Below, piece by piece: positions 6,183-12,112 of a stretch of DNA of 12,112 nt. The notes below the pieces were generated by a model. It did no database searches. It was not told the origin of the DNA and saw nothing but the letters and a program-made list of their open reading frames with translations. Origin of the DNA: CAZGMJ01 sp964526785 (lineage in GTDB: Bacteria; Planctomycetota; Phycisphaerae; Sedimentisphaerales; Anaerobacaceae); the NCBI GenBank assembly GCA_964526785.1, contig CAZGMJ010000105.1, positions 1-12,112 of the forward strand. The letters are read 5' to 3'. The position numbers and the translations under genes are program-made. Positions within the stretch are counted from its first letter, which is position 1, and every line of letters starts with the position of its first letter.

Positions 6183-8102
6183 TCAGAAATCGGTGTCCGG
6201 CCGGTCAATGTCGAGTTCCTTGATCCAGGCGTTGCGGTAGAGCACTTCGTGGCCTTCGCACTGGAGCTTGAGTCCGCCGGGGACGTCGGTGATGCCTCGT
6301 CCGCCCTGGTTGCCGCCGTCGATGCCGGAGTTGGCGCCGCCCCAGACTTTCTGGATGCGCTGGTTGGTGTGGGCCTTGACGCCGTTGAAGTACATGGTGA
6401 CGAGGGCCTTTTCGGCGAGCGTGCCGTCGGTGAAGCGGGCGGCGCGGAATTTGATGTCGTAGGCGTTCCAGTTGCCGGTGCCGTTGTAGGCGCGGTAGGG
6501 GCCTTTGGCTTCGTTGATGACGGCGGCCATGCCGTGCTTACCGGCGTCGCCGTCGAGGATCTGGATCTCGTAGCGATTCTGGAGGTAGACGCCGCTGTTG
6601 CCGCCCTTGTTGGGGACGAGGAACTCGATGTGGAGGCGGAAGTCGCGGTACTTCTTCCTGGTGACGATGTCGGCGGCGCCGTATTTGCCTCCCGCTGCGG
6701 CCGGGTCGTGGCTCATGAGGACCGTGCCGGGGTCGACGGGGTCGTCGACGAGCTTCCACTTGATCGGCAGGGAGGAGGCGAAACGCGGGCCTTCCCAGTA
6801 GGTCCATTTGGAATCGAGCGTTTCGCGGGTGCCGTCGAGGAGGACTTCGGCTCCTTCGACAGGGTCGGCCCCGACGCCGATGTGCGGCGGGCTGGTGCGG
6901 TTGAGCCAGCACTGGAAGATCATGCCGTCATGCGTGCAGAGGCGGATGAGGTCGGTGTCGGCGTCGCCGTCGATGTCCGCGGCCTGTCCGTTGTAGATGC
7001 CTTCTTCGGTGAGGGTGGTCCTGGTCCAGCGGCCGGTGTTGCCGTCGTTGAGGAAGATGTGCACCGGGAAGGACTCGATGTCGAGACCTTTGGCGCGATT
7101 GGTGTTGATGCCGGTCAGGACGTCGTGGTAGCCGTCGTTGTTGAAGTCAAAGACCTGCAGCGTGTGGGCGGCGGGCAGTTCCTTGCAGACGACCGTTTCG
7201 TTCCAGTTTCCGGATTTGGGGTTCTTCGACTGATACATTGCGACAGGGTAGCCCTTGCGTTCGGAGTGCGAGATGAAGACCTCGGCTTTGCCGTCGCGGT
7301 CGATGTCGCGGCAGAAGACCTTGGTTGCGTTGCGCGACCAGTCGCCGTCCTGGTTGTGCCACCTTTCAGCGATCGAGCGGACGGTCCACTTGCCCGTCAG
7401 GTCGCCGCCGGGATTCTCGACCCAGTAGCCGTTGGCCGCGATGTCTGGGTCGCCGTCGCCGTCGATGTCGCCGACGTCCATGCCCTCATGGAGGTTCTTC
7501 AGCGTGAGGTTCTGCACCTGCGTCCATTTATCGGGCGAATCCTGGCGGTAGATCGTCATGGAGTTGTGCACGAAGGTGGTTGCGACCAGGTCCGGTTTGC
7601 CGTCGGCGTTGAAGTCGGCGGTTTCGACGTCCTTCACGAAGGCCGGGGCGGAGCCGATTTTGCGGGCGGTCCAGGAGGGGTTCTCGTACCAGTAGATGGT
7701 GGTCGGTGCGCCGCCGTCGGCCCATTCGCCGGGGTGGGCAAAGGCGAAGATGTCCGGATCGCCGTCGCTGTCGATGTCGGCGGCGGCCAGGTCGCCACAG
7801 GCGAACGGCTTGTTGTTGGGGGCGGTGCGGGCGATGATGTGCTGCTTCCAGTTGCTGCAATCGGGGCCGGTCTCGAAGTAACCGAGCCAGCCGCCCCGGG
7901 CGTTGTTGTCCTGCAGGGCGATGTCGAGCAGGCCGTCTGCGTTGATATCCGTCAGCGCGCGGGCCCACCACATGTTGGCTCTGTTGGAGATCAGCCGGAC
8001 GTCGAAGGCCGGTTCGGCCGGCGATTCGGCGGCGAGGGCCGATGGTGCCGGCAGGGTGAAGATAATCATGGACGTGATAAGTGTGGCGATGATGGGTCTC
8101 AT
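6183..8102 (-). CDS. secreted FG-GAP/VCBS propeller fused to a 3-keto-disaccharide hydrolase (DUF1080) domain (639 aa)
   Basis: A signal peptide (1-25, 'IIFTLPAPSALAA', cleavage near A24-A25) leads into seven calcium-loop repeats. They are D52-D60, D109-D117, D163-D171, D212-D220, D266-E274, D319-D327 and D376-D384, of the DxDxDGxxD kind (for example DIDGDGDPD), spaced 49-57 residues apart. Seven blades would close one FG-GAP beta-propeller. Residues about 418-632 are a DUF1080 / 3-keto-disaccharide hydrolase domain, a concanavalin-like jelly roll, recognised by 'GGNSGVYLQNRYEIQILDG', 'YNGTGNWNAYDIKFRAARF' and 'VYFNGV'-like 'TMYFNGVKAH'. The ATG at 8102 has AAGGAG 7 nt upstream. A likely role is binding or cleaving an extracellular or periplasmic saccharide; substrate and activity are inferred from family only. 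The last acidic loop (DIDGDADTD) is least regular. Confidence 0.92.
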   Translation of the reverse strand: MRPIIATLITSMIIFTLPAPSALAAESPAEPAFDVRLISNRANMWWARALTDINADGLLDIALQDNNARGGWLGYFETGPDCSNWKQHIIARTAPNNKPFACGDLAAADIDSDGDPDIFAFAHPGEWADGGAPTTIYWYENPSWTARKIGSAPAFVKDVETADFNADGKPDLVATTFVHNSMTIYRQDSPDKWTQVQNLTLKNLHEGMDVGDIDGDGDPDIAANGYWVENPGGDLTGKWTVRSIAERWHNQDGDWSRNATKVFCRDIDRDGKAEVFISHSERKGYPVAMYQSKNPKSGNWNETVVCKELPAAHTLQVFDFNNDGYHDVLTGINTNRAKGLDIESFPVHIFLNDGNTGRWTRTTLTEEGIYNGQAADIDGDADTDLIRLCTHDGMIFQCWLNRTSPPHIGVGADPVEGAEVLLDGTRETLDSKWTYWEGPRFASSLPIKWKLVDDPVDPGTVLMSHDPAAAGGKYGAADIVTRKKYRDFRLHIEFLVPNKGGNSGVYLQNRYEIQILDGDAGKHGMAAVINEAKGPYRAYNGTGNWNAYDIKFRAARFTDGTLAEKALVTMYFNGVKAHTNQRIQKVWGGANSGIDGGNQGGRGITDVPGGLKLQCEGHEVLYRNAWIKELDIDRPDTDF

Positions 8103-8142
8103 GGTGCGTCTCCTTTTGTGGTTGGTCTGTGTTGCGTCACGC

Positions 8143-8196
8143 TCGCTGCGAATGGCCGGTTAGCGGGTGCCGCAGCGAAGATGCAGGCTGCTTCGC
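8143..8196 (-). promoter_or_regulatory. leader region with two mutually exclusive hairpins
   Basis: In the minus-strand leader, TCGCTGCG/CGCAGCGA (8143-8150 with 8171-8178, perfect 8 bp, 20-nt loop) competes with GCGAAG/CTTCGC (8175-8180 with 8191-8196, perfect 6 bp, 10-nt loop). The two share bases 8175-8178, so only one can form fully at a time. The first ends about 40 nt before the start codon and has no U-tract. This resembles an attenuator or switch, but no known riboswitch class was recognised. Confidence 0.35.
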
Positions 8197-8262
8197 CGGT
8201 TTCGGTTATGATGCAGTTTTTCAATATTCTGCGTTCAATCATATATGTGCTGCGCCGGTTAG

Positions 8263-8291
8263 AATGTAGGCGGCAGGGGGGGCGTTGTCAA
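8263..8291 (-). promoter_or_regulatory. sigma70-type promoter for the FG-GAP/DUF1080-pncB-pncA genes
   Basis: On the minus strand a perfect TTGACA (8291-8286) is followed after exactly 17 bp by TACATT (8268-8263, four of six consensus bases). Transcription would start near 8256 and leave a leader of about 154 nt before the ATG at 8102. This is the best promoter match seen in the window, and it points at the gene group with the tightest spacing. Confidence 0.6.
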
Positions 8292-8363
8292 CTGCGTAAT
8301 CGCCGATGGAGGCCGGGCGGAGAGGGCTTTGCAAGCGAGGGTACGACAGGCAGACGATGAGAG

Positions 8364-8464
8364 TGGAGCCTCCGAATGGTTTGAAATACGGGCTCGTGTT
8401 AGCCGCCGATTCTTTTTGAACGTAGTCGTCGAAACGCCACAAGAATCCTGGTTCGGAGGCTCCA
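8364..8464. repeat. 101-bp element with perfect 13-bp inverted ends and nested stems
   Basis: TGGAGCCTCCGAA (8364-8376) is perfectly complementary to TTCGGAGGCTCCA (8452-8464). Inside lie a 7-bp perfect inverted repeat, GATTCTT/AAGAATC (8408-8414 and 8441-8447), and a short GGCT-CGTGTT-AGCC stem near 8390-8405. As RNA this would fold as a three-way junction. As DNA it has the size and ends of a miniature inverted-repeat element, but I see no target-site duplication. The minus-strand 67-codon frame across it (8239-8442, TTG start) has no ribosome binding site and was not called. Confidence 0.6.
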
Positions 8465-8482
8465 GGAAGAACTATGCCGGAT

Positions 8483-8566
8483 TCGACAGCAAAAAAAGGC
8501 TTTTGCGGAACCCGGCGAAACGCTGTCGAGCTTGCGCTTGTCGCCGCCCGATCGCACCGGGGCGGC
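8483..8566 (-). repeat. two inverted repeats downstream of the 8585 gene, possible 3' end structure
   Basis: GCCGCCC/GGGCGGC (8543-8549 and 8560-8566, 10-nt loop) lies 19 bp past the stop of the upstream gene. Next is TCGACAGC/GCTGTCGA (8483-8490 and 8522-8529), whose 31-nt loop holds a run of seven T on the minus strand. The T-run is preceded only by weak pairing, so a canonical Rho-independent terminator is not clear. The two stems may still mark the 3' end of the paralog transcript. Confidence 0.4.
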
Positions 8567-8584
8567 CGGGCTCGATCTACATGA
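8551..8584. repeat. conserved 3' flank of the paralog pair, copy 1
   Basis: These 34 bases after the stop codon match 9981-10014 with only two differences; beyond 8550 / 9980 the similarity ends sharply. Noncoding sequence this similar next to diverged coding sequence suggests recent duplication or gene conversion anchored at the 3' end. Confidence 0.85.
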
Positions 8585-9796
8585 TCAGTCGGGAAGTTCC
8601 AACTGCCAGGTGTTGGGGCCTTCCGCGCTGACAGTAACTCTGCCTACGGCGGTCTCTTTCTCCATTGGTTCGCCCATGCGTGCGTAATATGTGCCCGGCT
8701 TGATCTTCACGGACAGCTCCCTGGCGGTATCAGCGGGCATATCAGCCAGTTTGTCACGAAGCCTCAGCGCGAACAGCGGCAGCTTCCCTTCAGACGACGC
8801 GTAGAACGCGATAGCCTGTTGCTCCACTTGTCCAGCCACATCCTCATCGCGCAGCACAATCCTCAGATCAACGAGGTCTTTCTCATCACATATAATGTCC
8901 GCATCCTTCGGCAATGTTATGTCCCTCCTGCGCAGATTCCTGATATACGCCCAATATCTTAGCCCGGACTCGGTCGTACAGGCTACCAGTTCACCGCCAA
9001 GTTTGTTAGGGCCTCTGATCTCCACACCATTCTCATTTGGATCGGCCCATGTGACCTCGCGAACGCGATTACCCGCATGATAAAGAATGGCCAATGGTCT
9101 CGAAGGAACTTCTGCAAGAGTGATAGTGATCTTCTCTTCTTCCGCAATCCGCTCTCGCCTTGTCTTCGCTGCTTCCTTCCTGGCAAGCAGCTCTTTCTCC
9201 AATATCTCGTCCTTGATGACGAGATTGACGCGATAAACGCTGTTTGGAGGCAAGTCCTCCGGCACATGAAATGCAGGCATTAGCGGTTCGGTATGGATTG
9301 CCAAGCTCTGCCCTTCAAGCTGGTAGTGGCTGATGCGATAATCGTTGCCCGGTTTCACGTTGCGATATGATGCGACAGCATCATCTGTGACAGCCATTCT
9401 CATACCTGACATTCCACCCACCCTTGTGCTGCCCCCCGCACCTCGGAGAGAGGATAAACCGACTCTTTCAACTTCGTACGGCACGAGGTTACCATCCAAA
9501 TCTCGCCTCAGAAAGCGCATTTCCACAAAAGGCAGTCCCGGCTTGTAGTTGCGTGGTACGAATGTCTTTATGCCATCAGGACCTTCGTAGCTGTGCCTTG
9601 GCTTGAGCACATCGGCAGGAATATTGCAGTCGGCCAGCGGCACAATCTCACCGACTGCATATGATCCGTTGACCAGGTTGTCTGTGCGGGTGGATGTCTC
9701 AGGGGGTTGCCCTCTCTGGATGGCAACAACGATGATAACTGACATCACAGCCGCGGCGACCACAACTGTCACGAAAACGTTCTTTGGCATCTTCAT
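8585..9796 (-). CDS. single-pass membrane protein of unknown function, paralog 1 (403 aa)
   Basis: A short N-terminus and one transmembrane helix (about 7-26, 'VFVTVVVAAAVMSVIIVVAI') precede an exported region. A charged helix (about 198-222, EKELLARKEAAKTRRERIAE) separates a variable N-terminal half from a beta-rich C-terminal half. That half carries 'GPNKLGGELVA', 'DADIICDEKDLVDL', 'FYASSEGKLPLF' and 'KIKPGTYYARMGEP'. The last reads like an end of a carboxypeptidase-regulatory or transthyretin-like beta-sandwich, but I do not recognise the family. The start is uncertain: ATG at 9796 or 9790, or GTG at 9814. None has a good ribosome binding site, and 9796 leaves a conventional short cytoplasmic tail. 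It is the neighbour and relative of 10015-11211. Confidence 0.8.
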   Translation of the reverse strand: MKMPKNVFVTVVVAAAVMSVIIVVAIQRGQPPETSTRTDNLVNGSYAVGEIVPLADCNIPADVLKPRHSYEGPDGIKTFVPRNYKPGLPFVEMRFLRRDLDGNLVPYEVERVGLSSLRGAGGSTRVGGMSGMRMAVTDDAVASYRNVKPGNDYRISHYQLEGQSLAIHTEPLMPAFHVPEDLPPNSVYRVNLVIKDEILEKELLARKEAAKTRRERIAEEEKITITLAEVPSRPLAILYHAGNRVREVTWADPNENGVEIRGPNKLGGELVACTTESGLRYWAYIRNLRRRDITLPKDADIICDEKDLVDLRIVLRDEDVAGQVEQQAIAFYASSEGKLPLFALRLRDKLADMPADTARELSVKIKPGTYYARMGEPMEKETAVGRVTVSAEGPNTWQLELPD

Positions 9797-9980
9797 ATAG
9801 GCACCCGAATACACTGCCTTACGCGATCATCCTGCCGCAACGGAAGCGGCGGGTTGTCAGTCACACATCAGCATACTGGCCGGTCGAAACGGTCGTTACG
9901 GCGACTCTTCGTCAATCAGCTTTCATGAGACAACTTCTCTGGTGGTCTGGATATCTTTACTGCCCGCCATGGCCCGGCAG

Positions 9981-10014
9981 ATCGCATCGGGGCGGGCGGG
10001 CTCGATCTACATGA
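9981..10014. repeat. conserved 3' flank of the paralog pair, copy 2
   Basis: This is the partner of 8551-8584, just past the stop of paralog 2. It is followed by its own GC-rich stem, GCCCGCC/GGCGGGC (9962-9968 and 9991-9997), which differs in sequence and position from the stem behind paralog 1. The rest of the 218-bp gap between the paralogs (9797-9980) has only a weak -10-like TATGCT (9875-9870, minus) and nothing else recognisable. Confidence 0.8.
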
Positions 10015-11211
10015 TCAGTCGGGAAGTTCCAACTGCCAGGTGTTGGGGCCTTCTGCGCTGACAGTAACTTTGCCTACGGCGGTCTCTTTCTCCATCTCCA
10101 TTGGTTCGCCCATGCGCGCATAGTACGTCCCCGGCTTGATCTTCACCGACAGCTCTTTGCCGCCGTCGGCCGACGTATCAGCCAGCTTATCGCGAAGCCT
10201 CAGCCCGAACAGCGGAAGCTTGCCTTGAGACGACGCGTAGAACGCGACAGCCTCCTGCTCCACCAGTTCAGCAATATCCTCATCGCGCAGCACAATCGTC
10301 AGATCAACGAGGTCTTTCTCATCACATATAATGTCCGCATCCTTCGGCAGCGTTATATCCCTCTTGCGCAGATTCCCGATATAAGCCCAGCATCTTGTGC
10401 CCGACTCAGCCCTGAAAACCGCCAGTTCCCCGCCCAACTTGTTGGGTCCCTTCATTTCAACGACTCTGGCGTTGGACTCCCTCACCGGCGCTTCACGCCC
10501 ACGCTCGCCGTCATGGTAGAGAAGAATCAACAACTGTGCCGGAGACTCACTGAATGTAACCGTCAACTTCTCCTCCTCAGCTATTCGCGCGCGCTCCTTC
10601 TTCGCCGCCTCTTCCTTGGCAAGCAGTTCTTTCTCCGGTATCTCATCGATCACAACGACGTTGACCTTGCATATCTTACCCACCCCAACCTCATCCGGAA
10701 CCCTCATCATTCCTCCTCTGGTATTACCAGAGAGTTCATAGTCCGAATGGTCTCCAAGTGGGAAAATTCCAGTAACCCTGTATTCTTCGCCAAATAGCAG
10801 GGTCTTACTACCTGTCTGCTCTGAGCCAAGTTGCAGGCGCAGTGTTGTGCCTTCAACTCCATAGTTGCGAGACCATCCGTCTCTCCACAAACTCAGACCC
10901 GCGACCTTGAGAGGTTCTACTACTCCATCTAGCTTGCGAATCTGAGGCGATATCTCAATCAGAGGAGTATCTTCTGAGTAGTCCGAGTCCAAGTACGTCA
11001 TAGTACCGCTTGACCGAAAGCCCAACCCGGAGTCTTTGATCTCCTTTCGAGTCGAAGGATCATCCTCAATGACGACTTCCGGCGCCATTTCAGTCGCACG
11101 GTTTGGGACTGGAGCATCATCGTTTGGGGGGCTGTCGTATAAGAGCACGACACCCACGCCAATAACGACAGCAACCAATGCACCAACTGAAATCGTACGA
11201 GTTCTTAACAT
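10015..11211 (-). CDS. single-pass membrane protein of unknown function, paralog 2 (398 aa)
   Basis: One transmembrane helix (about 7-24, 'ISVGALVAVVIGVGVVLLY') is followed by an acidic, Pro-rich linker (about 27-58). A variable beta-rich segment then leads to the same charged helix (193-214, EKELLAKEEAAKKERARIAE) and C-terminal half as paralog 1. Over the last 111-113 residues the two differ at about 14 positions plus a two-residue insertion (GEPMEMEKET here, GEPMEKET in paralog 1), which comes from a 6-bp tandem duplication. The N-terminal halves share little beyond 'YRV/YRI' and general layout. The ATG at 11211 has a purine-rich but weak ribosome binding site (GAAGAGAG). No enzyme motif is visible; an exported, membrane-tethered binding or structural protein is the safest reading. 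Confidence 0.82.
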   Translation of the reverse strand: MLRTRTISVGALVAVVIGVGVVLLYDSPPNDDAPVPNRATEMAPEVVIEDDPSTRKEIKDSGLGFRSSGTMTYLDSDYSEDTPLIEISPQIRKLDGVVEPLKVAGLSLWRDGWSRNYGVEGTTLRLQLGSEQTGSKTLLFGEEYRVTGIFPLGDHSDYELSGNTRGGMMRVPDEVGVGKICKVNVVVIDEIPEKELLAKEEAAKKERARIAEEEKLTVTFSESPAQLLILLYHDGERGREAPVRESNARVVEMKGPNKLGGELAVFRAESGTRCWAYIGNLRKRDITLPKDADIICDEKDLVDLTIVLRDEDIAELVEQEAVAFYASSQGKLPLFGLRLRDKLADTSADGGKELSVKIKPGTYYARMGEPMEMEKETAVGKVTVSAEGPNTWQLELPD

Positions 11212-11302
11212 GTCTTCACTCTCTTCAGTCCTTGAACAGGTCGAACGTCACAAACCGACCAGCAAAACAGAATTCTGCCATAATTGAGCATGGTGTTCCC
11301 GG

Positions 11303-11367
11303 AATACCCCCCAATCTGATCCTGGGTCATGGTCCTTCCATCCTTACCCGGTTTTGGGGGGAGTATT
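11303..11367 (-). terminator. long bulged hairpin after the 11379 stop, possible terminator
   Basis: Starting 11 nt after the stop codon, AATA-CT-CCCCCCAA (11367-11354, minus) pairs with TTGGGGGG-TATT (11314-11303), leaving a 2-nt bulge. An inner ACCCGG/CTGGGT pairing extends the fold. There are no Us after it beyond 'TATT', so it may be a Rho-dependent end, an RNA stabiliser or a DNA element, not a classical terminator. Confidence 0.4.
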
Positions 11368-11378
11368 ATGAGGTTCGC

Positions 11379-12112
11379 TCATTTCTGAGGCTGTCGTTTC
11401 TTCTTCAATACAAGAACAAGGCATGCAGTCGCAACAGCCACAGCGCCGCCTGCTATCCACATGGCATAGCCCCACCAGGAAGGGGTCGTAGTGGCTACAG
11501 GGATTGTGGCGAGTTCACTCTCTATTTGCTTTCTGATGTCCGCCAGCTCCTTCTTATCACTGCCAGAACGCTTGCCATATTTCCCATGTGCGTACTTCAA
11601 TGCCAGTTCGTCCAACAAGGATTCTGTCCTGTTATAGTTGCCTGTCATGTATTCTGCCTGTGAAAGTCGATAAAGCACTTCCTCTTTCATCGGAAACCCG
11701 TCGGGCAGATCCTCGGCGATTGTAAGATATTTGCGCGCTTGCTCATAAACCGGATCCTTGACTTGACCTGCTCGGTACTTGACAGCAAATTCTGCAAATC
11801 CCCCCACAATCCCGTATTGGAACCTGTCAAACTCTACAAGACCCAGGCGACCCGCAGCCCATTTTGCCAAGAGAGTGTTCCCTGACTTCTCGACGACTTG
11901 CTTGAGGTGAGATATTATCTCTGGTTCCTCAGCATACTCACGTTCACCCAATTCCAGGAATATATAATCCTCTGGGCTCGAGAGGATCTTCAAAGCTTCC
12001 AATTCAGCTTGTGAAGCAGGCTCGACATTAACAGTCAAAGGATCAGGCGCCTTTCCTGAGATAGTGTCAAATGTTGTGGATGAGATATTTTTCGACCCAA
12101 GAATGGAACCGC
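11379..12112 (-). CDS. C-terminally anchored membrane protein with helical repeats, 5' end outside the window
   Basis: The first possible start inside the window is a TTG at 12038. Reading further upstream, the frame stays open to the last base (…GSILGSKNISSTTFDTISGK…), so the gene very likely begins beyond 12112 and is partial. The visible 244 codons give a mostly helical, soluble region whose part 'MKEEVLYRLSQAEYMTGNYN' to 'DELALKYAHGKYG' resembles one or two TPR-like helix pairs. A single transmembrane helix follows (about 30 residues from the end, 'WWGYAMWIAGGAVAVATACL') with a basic KKKRQPQK tail. That is type I topology: exported body and cytoplasmic tail. The function cannot be told from the C-terminal part, which lacks catalytic motifs. 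Confidence 0.8.
   Translation of the reverse strand, partial: GSILGSKNISSTTFDTISGKAPDPLTVNVEPASQAELEALKILSSPEDYIFLELGEREYAEEPEIISHLKQVVEKSGNTLLAKWAAGRLGLVEFDRFQYGIVGGFAEFAVKYRAGQVKDPVYEQARKYLTIAEDLPDGFPMKEEVLYRLSQAEYMTGNYNRTESLLDELALKYAHGKYGKRSGSDKKELADIRKQIESELATIPVATTTPSWWGYAMWIAGGAVAVATACLVLVLKKKRQPQK

Noticed and set aside
6137..6208. Upstream ATG at 6208 as the start of pncB (495 aa)
   Set aside because: It would overlap the preceding gene and add a low-complexity tail not expected in the family; the ATG at 6136 has a better-placed GGAAA.
6090..8360. 756-codon open frame on the plus strand, antisense to the FG-GAP/DUF1080 gene
   Set aside because: It is a GC-bias shadow: the opposite strand carries a signal peptide, seven calcium loops and a DUF1080 domain, while this frame is a Val/Ala/Gly/Asp-rich string with no domain.
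8239..8442. 67-codon minus-strand frame with a TTG start
   Set aside because: It spans the promoter and half of the inverted-repeat element, has no ribosome binding site and no recognisable domain.
8329..8631. 100-codon plus-strand frame
   Set aside because: It overlaps the inverted repeats and the 3' end of paralog 1 and has no ribosome binding site or protein-like composition.

Overview
The window reads as a chromosomal segment of a planctomycete, most likely of the Phycisphaerae type. This rests on style, not on a marker gene: no rRNA, tRNA or other phylogenetic marker is present. The hints are a secreted protein joining FG-GAP/VCBS repeats to a 3-keto-disaccharide hydrolase (DUF1080) domain, a membrane protein with cytoplasmic zinc ribbons and exported beta-domains, and dispersed intergenic repeats of the 'tcatttcgag...gaaatc' kind. 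Every gene I can support lies on the minus strand, so the window is best read from 12112 down to 1.

Layout in transcription order: (1) the 3' part of a C-terminally anchored membrane protein enters from beyond base 12112 and stops at 11379, with a long hairpin just after its stop. (2) Two tandem paralogous single-pass membrane proteins follow, 10015-11211 and 8585-9796. Their C-terminal halves are nearly the same, their N-terminal halves have diverged, and the similarity continues about 34 bp past the stop codon. (3) A 482-bp intergenic stretch, 8103-8584, holds three inverted repeats (one a 101-bp element with perfect 13-bp arms), a strong sigma70-type promoter and a leader of about 150 nt with two competing hairpins. 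(4) A compact, very GC-rich group comes next: a secreted seven-repeat FG-GAP/DUF1080 protein, then pncB (nicotinate phosphoribosyltransferase), then pncA (nicotinamidase). The last two overlap by 4 bp. (5) A 1.05-kb gene-poor stretch, 3067-4115, holds REP-like repeats and the leader of the next gene. (6) A 931-residue membrane protein with three zinc ribbons occupies 271-3066. (7) A possible start of another gene runs off the left edge.

The only pathway assigned with confidence is NAD salvage. PncA deamidates nicotinamide to nicotinate and PncB turns nicotinate into nicotinate mononucleotide, so together they feed the Preiss-Handler route. The FG-GAP/DUF1080 gene sits 46 bp upstream of pncB and may share its transcript; a functional link is speculative. 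The remaining genes are membrane-anchored proteins with exported portions and no assignable reaction. I found no defence system, integrase, IS element or CRISPR array.
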